Shown in pieces: positions 35,957-46,132 of a DNA stretch of 64,000 bases (positions are counted from its first letter, which is position 1; each line of letters begins with the position of its first letter). The DNA comes from Malurus cyaneus samueli (Eukaryota; Chordata; Aves; Passeriformes; Maluridae), in assembly GCA_009741485.1 (NCBI GenBank), contig CM019230.1, forward strand, positions 5,180,377 through 5,244,376, read 5' to 3'. A program made the translations under genes and the position numbers. Below the pieces are notes generated by a model. It did no database searches. It was not told the DNA's origin and was given only the letters and a program-made list of their open reading frames with translations.

Positions 35957-37774
35957 CTAGGAAAAGGATAGAGAATATAAGAGAATTGTTAAACTTAGAG
36001 CAAAGCAAGCTTCTTGTTTTGAAGTGGTTCCCACCATGGACAGGAGCTTTTGGTAGCAGTAAAGCAGGAAAAGACGCAGCACAGGCAGTGCCAGCTGTTC
36101 TCCTTATTTCTGTCAATGGGGACAATCACGGCTCCATTTCCATCCTGACATGAAATGGGCACATGGAATGGCAGCTTCATGTGTAAGACAGAGAAGGATG
36201 GAGTTCCTGCAGATATCATGGCATAACACTTGGCATTTGGTGCCTTCTGAGTTTTAAAATTTACCTTCCAACTTGAACACAGAAGTCACCGCGAATAGTG
36301 CCGGGCTTGGAATCGAATGGATTGGTTTCCCCCAGCATCACTCTTCCAGTCTTAATCACATTAAGACCTTCCCACACCTTAAAAGGAAAAAAAATCCTTT
36401 GAGATTATTAAATTTTAGCAGCAGATAAATTACACCATCCATAAGAACACAGGGCTGTCCATCATGGCACAAATCACCATCTGAATATTTGTAATAGTGA
36501 GACAGATTTTATCATCAGTTTTTCTGCCAAATTCTTGAAGCATCTGCTGACATGGTCCCCTTCTGTACAATCCCCCTCTTCACTCGGGGTGAGGAGAGAA
36601 CTATTTTCCATCTCAGTATGTCAAGCAGCCTCACAAAGCTGTCTGCTCATGGAAGAGCTGGACCTCAACTATTTTACAAATACATTACCAAGGAGAAAAA
36701 GAGAAATATAGTAAAAATACTGTCCTTTTTCAGCATGTTTACTGCATGGCATTTCCTAGTGGGGCTTTTTTACTGTTTGTCAAGGTCCCAACTTTGATTC
36801 CCTTTTGCCCCTGCCCTCTTCCTCAACAAACTTACTCAAAGGAGAGAAAGATTATGGGAAAAGATAAAAGGACTTAACAATGCATCTTTCTAATTATACT
36901 ATTTCAATCCAGGTTTTTAAATCCTTTTAAAAGTAAACCAGAATCCAAGAGGTGCCAGAGTCTCTTTGAAGGGAAGGCAATCAAGCCCTGTGGTTTTCCT
37001 TGCCAGGAACTCACCATGGCTACGACAGGTCCCGAGTGCATGTACTGCACCAGACCATCGTAGAACGGCCGGTCCTTGAGGTCGATGTAGTGCTCCCTCA
37101 GAAGGTCCTCAGAGGCCTGGGTTAAAAACCAGCCAGACAGAGAAAAAAGCTTACTGTAAGAACTTAAGAGCATAGTGAAATCGCAGAGATTAACCACAGA
37201 GAGAGGGTAATCCTGAAACTTGCACGCACTTCAAAATTCAGAATTTCCAGCATCTCCCTAGGAGCACTTTTGGTTGGTACAACCTTGAATAATTTGCTTT
37301 AACCACAACTAAACTTTAAAAAGTTTCTGTTGTCAAAACAGACAATTTATATGAGCTGGGATTTGTGGAAGACACTCAAAGATATGTATTAGGCATAGGA
37401 TGCACCTGAAAGAATATTCTTTTCAGACTAAGGACATCAGGTTACTAAAATTAGGGTGCTTAGCATGTCTAAAGCATTTAGCCAGAGCTGGGAATTGGAA
37501 CTTTTCCAAAAACAACCCAAGCAAGACCTCTCAAAACTTCCGTTTTAAATGTTACAGAGGCCACATCTGTTGTTAGAGCATGCTGCTGCATTTGAAAGCT
37601 ACGGTGGATATGAAGAAGCAGACACAGCAATCAAGGAGAGCTTACATGTATTAATTTCATGGCCACCAGCTTGAACCCTTTCCTCTCGAAGCGTTTGATG
37701 ATCTCCCCCACGAGTCCCCGCTGGACCCCGTCGGGTTTGATGGCGATGAAGGTGCGCTCCTCGATACCAGCCAT
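35839..37774 (-). CDS. NME1: NME1, nucleoside diphosphate kinase A (complete)
   Basis: Paralogue of the adjacent NME2, with the same reaction and the same exon plan: 37774-37646, 37116-37015, 36377-36265, 35956-35839 (462 nt, 153 aa). It begins [20 protein letters not shown], contains [20 protein letters not shown] and [10 protein letters not shown], and the active-site segment [36 protein letters not shown] and DSVESA are NME1-like. Differences from the neighbour include NPFDSKPGT in place of NPADSKPGT and a C-terminal WIYD. An acceptor CTCAG sits four bases before the ATG, so exon 1 is non-coding upstream. Orthology rests on residues plus gene order (the copy next to SPAG9 is NME1 in mammals). 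Confidence 0.93.
36265..36377 (-). CDS. NME1: NME1 coding exon 3
   Basis: It encodes [20 protein letters not shown] then [17 protein letters not shown]. The donor is GAAG|GTAAAT. Confidence 0.95.
37015..37116 (-). CDS. NME1: NME1 coding exon 2
   Basis: It encodes [20 protein letters not shown] then [14 protein letters not shown]. The acceptor is AACCCAG and the donor GTGAGT. Confidence 0.95.
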
Positions 37775-37778
37775 GGTC
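37646..37778 (-). CDS. NME1: NME1 exon with start codon
   Basis: The coding part is 37774-37646, [20 protein letters not shown] through MKLIH; four UTR bases follow the GCTCAG acceptor. The donor is CAT|GTAAGC. Confidence 0.94.
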
Positions 37779-37779
37779 C

Positions 37780-38280
37780 TGAGCAGGGAGGGAATGGAAG
37801 TTGTTATTCCGGGACGGAGCCATCCCAGCCCGGCCCAGCCCCGTCTGCTATCTGTGGTTAGATCGGCTGCGCCTGACGGTCAGTAATCCACGATGTCCAG
37901 CGTCTGGATAAACCGGTGTCCACACACGGCTTCTCCCGAGAGCTGCAGCAGTGAGTTGGAAGCGGTGGCAGAGTGCCAAGTGTAGGAACAGCAAAAAGTA
38001 AAATCTGAAAAGCTCTGACTGGAGTGGAATGGAAGGTAATGACCGTCACGGATCCATCCCCCAGCGCCGTGCAATAAAGGAATAAATTAAAGTATTAATC
38101 CACAGGCAGAGTTTTCACCTGGGAACCGACAGGAGCGGAGGGATTCGGAGCCCCGCGCTGCTGCAGGAGGGTGGCCGTGCCCACCTGAGCGGGCAGGTGA
38201 GGGACGCGGGGCTGCGGGGAGGCTCCGCGGGGATGCGGTGACACTGCCCGGGGACCGGGGACCCTTCCCGCTGCCCCGAG
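37780..38280 (-). promoter_or_regulatory. NME1 upstream region with probable non-coding exon
   Basis: By analogy with NME2 the 5' UTR exon should lie here. A donor-like CCAG|GTGAAA on the minus strand has its exon side at 38119. GC content rises sharply above 38110. The start site is not resolved. Confidence 0.35.
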
Positions 38281-38284
38281 ACCC

Positions 38285-38470
38285 CTTTTACCCGCTGGTG
38301 GCCCGGTGGCTCTGGCAAACGGTGTGTCCCCCGCTGGTGGCCCGGTGTGTCCCACAGCCCGTGTCCCCCGCTGTTTCCCCGGTGCCTCTCGCAGCCCGTG
38401 TTCCCCTCTGGTGCTCCGGTGGCTCTGGCAGCCCGTGTCCCGCCCGGTGGCTCTGTCAAGCCGTGTCACC
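38285..38470. repeat. Degenerate GC-rich tandem repeat
   Basis: Four or five imperfect units of about 40-45 bp built around GCCCGTGTCCC, GCTGGTG and CCGGTGGCTCTGGCA. The sequence family differs from the array that follows. Confidence 0.7.
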
Positions 38471-38584
38471 GCGGGTCCCCGCCCGGCTTAGCCGTGTCCC
38501 CCCCGCGCCGCCGTTGCCGTGGCGACAGCGCGGCCTCCCGCCCGCAGAGGGCGCCCTTCTCCCTCCACCCGCGGTGGGATGGGA

Positions 38585-39590
38585 TCCATCCCTGTCCCAA
38601 TCCCTGTCCGTGTCCCGGTCACACCGGCACCCACCCGGAGCCTGATCCCAATCCCTGTCCCTGTCCGGTAACACCGCACCCACCCGGAGCCTGATCCCAA
38701 TCCCTGTCCCAAACCCTGTCCGTATCCCGGTCACACCGGCACCCACCCGGAGCCTGATCCCGATCCCTGTCCCTGTCCCGGTAACACCGGCACCCACCCG
38801 GAGCCTGATCCCATCCCTGCCCGTCCGTACACCGCCCACCGGACTGATACCATCCCTGTCCCCGACCCTGTCCCGTCCGTAACACCGGCACCCACCCGGA
38901 GCCTGATCCCAATCCCTGTCCCGAACCTGTCCGGTCCTGTCACACCGGCACCCACCCGGAGCCTGATCCCAATCCCTGTCCGAACCCTGTCCGTTCCCGG
39001 TAACGCGGCACCCACCCGGAGCCTGATCCAGATCCCTGTCCCTGTCCCGGTAACACCGGCACCCACCCGGAGCTTGATCCCAATCCCTGTCCCTGTCCCG
39101 ATACACCGGCACCCACCCGGAGCCTGATCCAATCCCTGTCCCCGAACCCTGTCCCTGTCCCGGTAACACCGGCACCCACCCGGAGCCTGATCCCAATCCC
39201 TGTCCCCGAACCTGTCCGTGTCCCTGTCACACCGGCACCCACCCGGAGCCTGATCCCAATCCCTGTCCCCGAACCCTGTCCGTGTCCCGGTAACAGCGGC
39301 ACCCACCCGGAGCCTGATCCAGATCCCTGTCCCTGTCCCGGTAACACCGGCACCCACCCGGAGCTTGATCCCAATCCCTGTCCCTGTCCCGGTCACACCG
39401 GCACCCACCCGGAGCCTGATCCCGATCCCTGTCCCCGAACCCTGTCCGTGTCCCGGTCACACCGGCACGCACCCGGAGCCTGATCCCAATCCCTGTCCCT
39501 GTCCCGTCACACCGGCACCCACCCGGAGCCTGATACCAATCCCTGTCCCCGAACCCTGTCCCTCTCCGGTCACTCCGCCACCCATCCAGT
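38585..39590. repeat. GC-rich minisatellite, about 16 units of 50-65 bp
   Basis: The core ACCGGCACCCACCCGGAGCC is followed by TGATCCCAATCCCTGTCC and a variable CCTGTCCCGG spacer, repeated about 16 times (one copy, near 38840, is badly degraded). Units differ mainly by insertion or loss of a short CCCTGTCC/CCCGAACC block and by single bases in C runs. Long minus-strand open frames here arise because the unit lacks stop codons in several frames; they are not genes. Confidence 0.95.
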
Positions 39591-42500
39591 GCCCCTTCCC
39601 CTTCGGGCAAGGGTACCACGCTGAGCCCTCCCAGCATTTCAGTCTTGGCTGCTGGATGCCGGTTTTTATTTAACAAAAGACGCACGGCGTTATTTTAATA
39701 AAAATCTCTTTATCGTACTGTTCTGTTTGCTTTTCCTCTTTAAAGAAGGGCATTAATTTTCTTTGTAATTCGCTCTCTGAATCCAAAGAGCCTTCAACCA
39801 TTTAGCACTGAGCTGCTTTGCCTTGAGCATTTTATTGCCTTTGAGAGAACTGAGGATAAAGCATCTGGACGGAAATCCGTGCTTGTCCTGCTTTTGTTTC
39901 CCAAACTGGGATGAACTTCCTGGGCTTCACTCCCTGGCTGTTCTTGAAAGCAAAATAACGCAGATTTCACTTCCCTCTGGGCAGGACTGTGCTGCTTGAC
40001 AGCTTTTAGATAAGATTTCCTTTCTTGAGCTCCCTTCTCTTCCCCACAATCCATCAATCATCCATGTGATGGTTTGAATTCTGGTGGCAGACTCCAGATG
40101 TGACCTGAGCATCTATTCAAGCAACCTTTGTTTTCTTGTATTCAGGGTCTTTTTCCATCTTATTATGATGGGCTCATTTTTCAAGATCTCTGATTTAATA
40201 AATGCTGTTTGAGAAAACACAGCATCACACATTCTAGCAAGTCCCCCTTGAGGCAGTTTTGGAATTAGAGTTCCTGAGTATTCTCCAGACAACACCAATC
40301 CAATTGATTTTGTTGCTTCAACACACATTTATTTAAAGAAGTGTTTCATACTGCTGAAACAAACCCTAATGCTGTAACCTTCACTGTGGCAAAATAACAT
40401 TTCAAAATATGAGAAAGGTCTCTAGAAAGAGAATGTTTAGTAAAAAATATTAACTTAAGAGCAGCAATAGGACATCTATTTACAGCCTTGTTGAATCTAC
40501 GTCATTTAGTGATTAAAGCCCTAAGGTGGGCAAGCACAATGTGCAGCTTTGCTATAGGTCTGCTCTGAGATCTTTGCCAAGTCTTTTAACCTCATTAAAT
40601 TAGGGTCAACTTTGCACTTTTGAAATTAATCCACGATTAGCAGAGCAAGTTGTGCATCACGTGGTACATGAAACACCACAGAAGAAGGCTTCACATTATT
40701 TTTACTGTACAAATGAGCTTTTGCTGGTTGCAAATTCTACCAAGATCACTAAGTTACATTGAAAACTACATGTTTATCTAAAATGTGAAGAAGCAGAGAG
40801 TCTAGACAAATATTTTCAAAAAAAATGGACCAATCATGGGAGAGAAGGAAACACTTTCAAAGTTCTCAGTGAGTAAACCACAATTGCTGAGCTCAAACCA
40901 TTTTCACATTACTTAAGACCAATAGAGATTTTAAAAACTGGCCTGAGGCAAAAGACTGACTGTGAATATGCCCAGACTTCAGGAGAATTTCACACAGCTC
41001 CAGCTTCGCGGGTTTGCCCCAACTTTACACTGACCTGAGCACACAGCCTCAGTCTGTACACAGCACCACCCAGAATATTCGGGTTTCTCATCAAAACTCA
41101 CACTTTGTGCTGTGCCCCTTGTGCTGCTTGTAACCAGAGCCCTCACTCTGACATATTTTGTTGCTCCAGGATAGCCTACTCTTCATTTAACTGAGTGCTG
41201 CTATCATCCATCAATCTTTACTTTCATTTCTGCTGTGCTTTATGGTATAAAGCACCACAGAATTAGGCTTTTACAAAAATTTCTTCCTCTGGGTAAAGTC
41301 TCAGTTAAGCTTTTCTAACCCCAGAGTGATCTGAGGGCTGATTTTCTTCCCCAGTAAATTGCAAATCAATTCACTTTCAAATTAACTTTTGTTTCTAGGG
41401 ATAGGTAATGTAATTTTACTTATTACCCAGAAAACATAATTTTTTGTCAGTCTGTTTTTTCCACTAGAATGTGCTGGAATTGTACTCCACTGTTGCCAAA
41501 CAGAACCACAACTTTGGAGGTACTAAGGCAGCACTATCAGGTTTCTTTGGGCTGTCCCATGTGCTTGATCAGTGTGCTAAATTGACAGCTCATCAAGGTC
41601 CCTTAATCTCCTGGCAGGGAAGTAGAATATCATTCCATGCCTCCTTCTATTTTTAATCCACTGCTGCGTTTCTGACCTCACGCTGACAGCAAGATGCATA
41701 AAAATGTGAGCACTGTGGTAAGACTGTCAATAACATATACTTTTACCCTGCTTAGACTTGTCTCCCAGGTAATTTTTCTACTGTTCATATTTTAAAATAT
41801 TATTTTTTCCTGGTTAGAGAACCCTCAGATGTCTGGAAATGAAACACGAGCACAAGCAGCCCCTTTACCTGTGCTTGCCCCTCTGACTGCCCCTCTAGTG
41901 GCAGCAGCCAGCCTGTTCCGGGATGCTCCCGCTCTGCCCGGGAAGGAAAACCGCCTCTCCCCCTTTTGCTGATAGAAACAGGATAAAAATAGCGCATCCT
42001 CAGAGACCCCTTTGGCAGCAGACACCTTGACCCATTTCTGCCGTCTGTCAGAACACGCCTCCTCGAGCGGATGTGTTTGTGCCTTTTGCCGAGCAGGGCG
42101 GCAGCGACTGCAAACACAGAGAACCGCGGCTCTGCCAGATCCAAGGGCATTGGCACTTTCATCCCCACAAAAATCTGGGGTGTTCAGAGCTGTCCTCACA
42201 TTATACAAGATTATTCAGGAATGTGGTGAGGCCCAGGTTTAAAATCCTTGGCAATGTGCCCTGCCAGCCTTGGCTGGGTGATGCCTGAATCCAGGCTTAC
42301 CTAAACCAGAGGCCTGACAAATTCAGAGAATCCAAAGCAGTTCTGTTCATTGCAGGGCCTTCAGGGCCATCCAGGGCAGTCCCAGCCCAGCCAGGGCTGC
42401 ACCCACAATGGACAATGGCTCACGGGTTTTTCACCTTTCTCACTTTTGTCCATTTTGGGGCTGAATCCTCCAATTGCAGCTGCAGCCAATGCAGTCAAAA

Positions 42501-43620
42501 ACTCCAACTTGGCTCCCCCAATTCTCTGTTGTTTCCATCTCTGGGGGCCTGGCACAGGGAGGTGTCCTTGAGTTTGGGGCTGCAGAGGAATTGTTTTGTG
42601 TAAAAATGGGAGAGCAGGAGCTCAGCACTGTCTGTGGAGTTTGGAGTTAAACACTGAACAATCACAGGGGTACAGAGACATGGAAATGGAGAAAATTAAA
42701 TAGTAAAATATCAGAGGAGCAGCATGGAGTTACCTCCCTGTTGGAGCCGTTCCCAGCCTTCCTGCAAGGTCTGTTCAGGCTCAGAAAAGAAGAAATACCC
42801 ATCAGTAACCCCTTACCCCAAAGGGTCTCAGTGCCTTCTGCAACACAAATCACTGAGGTGAATGGGGAACTATGTATGACCTCAAGGATGGGAGAAACCC
42901 AGACACAGGGATCCACTCAGCCCTCGTGCTTCAGGGAAAGGCTCTGATCTGTGCCAGACAGCAGGCAAAACACAGAGGCATTGCTGTTTTTCTCAGTGGC
43001 CAACTGCTGAAAAGAAACAGGAAAGAATAATCCCTCCATAGCAATAATTTCCAATTATTTAAAATGTCAATTCCACTTGAGATGTGTGAGAGTACACATG
43101 GTGTCTTCTAAAAACAATTTTTTAGCTGAAATGATGTCATGTTTTGGTCACAATCAAAAGGCAAACAGCTTTTCTTTCCTTTTGCCATGTTTATAAATAA
43201 ATTTGTCTTTCAACCACCCGTGCCCTGGCCACACCATGTTAAATATTAGCTTGGGAGGATGATGATGTCTAAACAGGACTTACAAGAAACCAAATATACA
43301 GGGCTGAAGTATTTTCTCCTTTGTCATTCCTGCGCAGGCTCACTGGCTCAGGACACGAAAAGACAAGGCAGCACATGCATTTAAAGCACAGTTCCTGCCT
43401 TAAACCCGTCCAAATGAGAGAAAACACAGAGCAAGGCTCTGCTGCTCTCCAGTGGAGCTGAATGTAATCACTACAGCTAAAATTCCACCCCTTCTCAAGC
43501 TTTCTGCCTTCTTTTTGAGCTCTCATTTCTTTGTTCCTGCACGGGTTCCTCAGCTCCCTGTGTGTGTGACCTCATCTAAGGAAAAATACTGCTCTCCCCA
43601 GGTTTTGGTTCTAGGACAGA
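39591..43620. other. NME1-SPAG9 intergenic region, left part
   Basis: No exon set, RNA gene or clear mobile element was recognised. Short open frames here show no family motifs. Confidence 0.6.
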
Positions 43621-43624
43621 AGTT

Positions 43625-43845
43625 GTACTAGAGGACATTTGGGATGAATATTAGGAAAAATTTCTTCACAAAAAGCACTGTCAAGCCCTGGCAGAGGCTG
43701 TAGTGGAGTTGCCATCCTTGAAGGCATCTGAAAGACGAGATGTGGCACTTGGGGACATGGGTCAGTGGTGGCCTTGGCAGTGCTGGGTTAATGGATGGGC
43801 CTGATGTCCTTAAAGGGCTTTTCCAACCCAAACAAGGCCATGATA
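43625..43845 (+). mobile_element. CR1 LINE fragment, 3' portion
   Basis: Sense-strand CR1 hallmarks appear in order: ATATTAGGAAAAATTTCTTCA, a GGCAGAGGCTG segment, GATGTGGCACTTGGGGACAT, GTGGTGGCCTTGGCAGTGCT, and TTAAAGGGCTTTTCCAACCC near the 3' end. Recognised from the known avian CR1 3' sequence; 5'-truncated as usual. Confidence 0.85.
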
Positions 43846-44423
43846 AAAATGAGGGATGTGAAGAAACTCAGAGAATTTTCAGTCTCAGTAGGCATTTTAT
43901 TCCAAATGTCTGTAACAGCTCCCATTGTTCCCGTGACAGAACACACGATCCAGAGCGGAACTCCCTGTTCCAAATCCCAGGAAAATCAATCTCTCTTAGC
44001 AAGATGTCTTCTGAGCTGTACTATTGCTAAGAAAACAGGGATTTTTGATATTATCTGGAGACCTTATTAGAAAGGAAATGCCTTTTTGCTGCCAGCCACC
44101 AGCCAGCACAGAGCCCCGGGCACAGCTTGGGAGTCCCAAAATGCGAGAGCTAAAATCCCAACTCCTCCAGTCATCCCTCAGTGAATCACTCAGGCTATTT
44201 GTGCCTCTGTGGGTGTGATAAACAAATTCCCTGGGAGCTGTCAGACTGCACGGCCTCACCTCTGCCCTGCACGGGGGATCCCCACCTCGCTCCCACACTG
44301 AGGGACTTAAGGGACCAAACTTTCTGCTGCCAGAGCCTCCACCCGCAGTGCCAGGGCTTTGATGTTCACCCTGCTGACCTGGAGTATCTTGGCCTGGATC
44401 AGGATAATATCTTGTCAGGAACA

Positions 44424-44846
44424 GCGAGGTCAGCAGCACCAGGAAAGTGATTGTCCCTCCGCTCTTGGCACTTCTGTGCTCAGTTTTGGGCCCCTCACTG
44501 CAAAAAGGGGTGCTTTTTTAATGTTATGTAGGGGGTGGAGTGTGTGCTGGCTCGTAAAGGGACTAGAAAATGTGTTTTGTGAGGCTGGGTTTGTTCGGTC
44601 TGGAGAAGAGAAGGCTCAGGGTGACCTCGTGGCTCTCTAGAGTTACTGCCCGGAGGGTGAAGGGAGGTGAGCATGGGGCTCTTCTGCCCTTGCTGCAGTG
44701 ACAGGACCAGGGAAATAGCTTTAAACTGAGCCAGGGGAGATTGAGATCAGATGTTAAAGATTTTCAGTGGGTGGATTCTGGACACACGGCTGGGTGATGT
44801 GGTTTAGGGGTTACAGCGGCAGTGCCGATGGATGGTCAAACTGGGT
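44424..44846 (+). mobile_element. CR1 LINE fragment (sense)
   Basis: Contains CR1 segments TGTGCTCAGTTTTGGGCCCC, GGTCTGGAGAAGAGAAGGCT and GATGTGGTTTAGGGGTTACA in consensus order. It ends against an oppositely oriented CR1. Confidence 0.8.
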
Positions 44847-44849
44847 GAC

Positions 44850-45475
44850 AGTCACAGAATCACTGAGATTGGAAAAGAGCTTTGAGATCACTGAGTCCCG
44901 CACATGGCCCAATACGCCAGTGTCACCCACACCATGGCACCGAGTGCCACATCCTATCTGTCCTTAAACACCTCCAGGGACTGTGACACCTCCCTCAGCA
45001 ACTCATTTCAGTGCCAATCACCCTTTTGGGGATGAATTTGTTCCTGATGTCCAACCTGAACCTCCCCTGGCACAGTATAAGGCCATATCCTCCTGTCCTG
45101 TCCCCATTCCCTGGGAGCAGAGCCTGATCCCCCCGACTGTCCCCTCCTGTCAGGGAGCTGCAGAGAGCAATGAGGAGACCTGACCTCTTTTCTCCAGAAA
45201 CACCCCATCTCCCTCAGCCACCCTGAGCCTCCTTTTCCCCCAGCAAACACCCCTCCCTCAGCCACCCTGCCTCCTTCCCACAAACACCCCATCTCCCTCA
45301 GCCACCCTGAGCCTCCTTCTCCCCACAGCAAACACCCCCAGCTCCCTCAGCTGCCCCTGAGCCTCCTTTTCCCCACAGCAAACACCCCCAGCTCCCCTGA
45401 GCCTCCTTTTCCCCTCAGCAAACACCCAGCTCCCTCAGCCGCCCCTCACAGGAACTGTGCCCCAGAGACTTCTAA
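44850..45475 (-). mobile_element. CR1 LINE fragment (antisense), containing a tandem expansion
   Basis: Plus-strand text reads the CR1 complement: CACAGAATCACTGAGATTGG, ACACCTCCAGGGACTGTGAC, AACCTCCCCTGGCACAGTAT, GTCAGGGAGCTGCAGAGAGC, then GAGCCTCCTTTTCCCC repeated, and CACAGGAACTGTGCCCCAGA. The segment corresponding to CR1 CTCAGCCTCCTTTTCTCCAG is multiplied (45184-45450). Confidence 0.85.
45184..45450. repeat. Tandem array derived from CR1 internal sequence
   Basis: About six units of 35-55 bp, each with CCTCCTTTTCCCC, AGCAAACACCCC and AGCTCCCTCAGC variants. In ordinary CR1 this block occurs once, so it amplified after insertion. Confidence 0.85.
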
Positions 45476-45539
45476 AGATCTCTTCCCATCTTGCCGGCTC
45501 GGTGATTCCTGCCCCCTGCCGTGTACCCCATCCCTTCCT

Positions 45540-45838
45540 GGTGTCACCCCGCTCCCGCCCTGTCCCCAATCGCGACACCGCCTTGGCGGGAAGAGGGGGG
45601 CTCGCTGTGACGTCACACAGCCCCTGCCCCTGGATGACATCACCCGCAGACCCCGCCCCCGCTCTGACGTCACGGCCCAGGCCCCGCCCCCGCGCCGCCG
45701 TCCCTTCAGGCCCCGCCCCGCGCGGGTGAGGTCAGAGGCGCGGCGCGCCCCGCCCGGCCCCGCCGAAGCTCCGCCGCCGCCGCAGGAGCGCTCCGAGCAG
45801 CGCCGCCGGCCGCGCCAGGCCCCGCACCCCGCGCCGCC
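45540..45838 (+). promoter_or_regulatory. SPAG9 CpG-island promoter with two CREs
   Basis: GC-rich, CpG-dense sequence directly upstream of the SPAG9 ATG. Two perfect TGACGTCA palindromes lie at 45608-45615 and 45665-45672, with a CRE-like TGACATCA at 45634-45641. CCCCGCCCC GC boxes lie at about 45651, 45681 and 45711. No TATA box is seen. CREB/ATF and SP1-type control is inferred from these sites only. Confidence 0.7.
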
Positions 45839-46132
45839 ATGGAGCTGGCGACGGGTGGTGTACCAGGAGACCCGCGGCCCGGCCCGCCATATGTCGGAGC
45901 GGGTGTCGGGCTGGCGGGCTCCATCTACCGCGAGTTCGACGGCTCATCGGGCGCTACGACGAGGAGGTGGTGGCCGAGCTGATGCCGCTGGTGGTGGCCG
46001 TGCTGGAGAACCTGACTCGGTGTGCGCGCACAGCCAGGAGACCAGCGTGGAGCTGGAGCTGCTGCGGGAGACAACGAGCAGCTGCTCACGCAGTACGAGC
46101 GGGAGAAGGCGCTGCGCAAACAGGCCGAGGAG
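45839..46132 (+). CDS. SPAG9: SPAG9 exon 1 (RH1 domain), frame broken by apparent base losses
   Basis: ATG is in the context CCGCCATGG. The exon ends GCCGAGGAG|GTGAGC. Homologous peptides run through the exon but switch frame at five places, each within a G or C run. Confidence 0.88.

Noticed and set aside
38456..39685. Long overlapping minus-strand open frames (up to about 246 codons) rich in Gly/Asp/Arg repeats
   Set aside because: They are translations of the GC-rich minisatellite, open in several frames at once because the unit lacks stops, with no start or splice logic and unit-length variation that shifts frame.
40113..40328. 71-codon minus-strand open frame between NME1 and SPAG9
   Set aside because: No domain or splice context; isolated.
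45839..46132. SPAG9 copy as a pseudogene
   Set aside because: Promoter, splice sites and exons 2-3 are intact and in phase; every frame break is a single G/C missing from a run, which fits sequence error better than decay.
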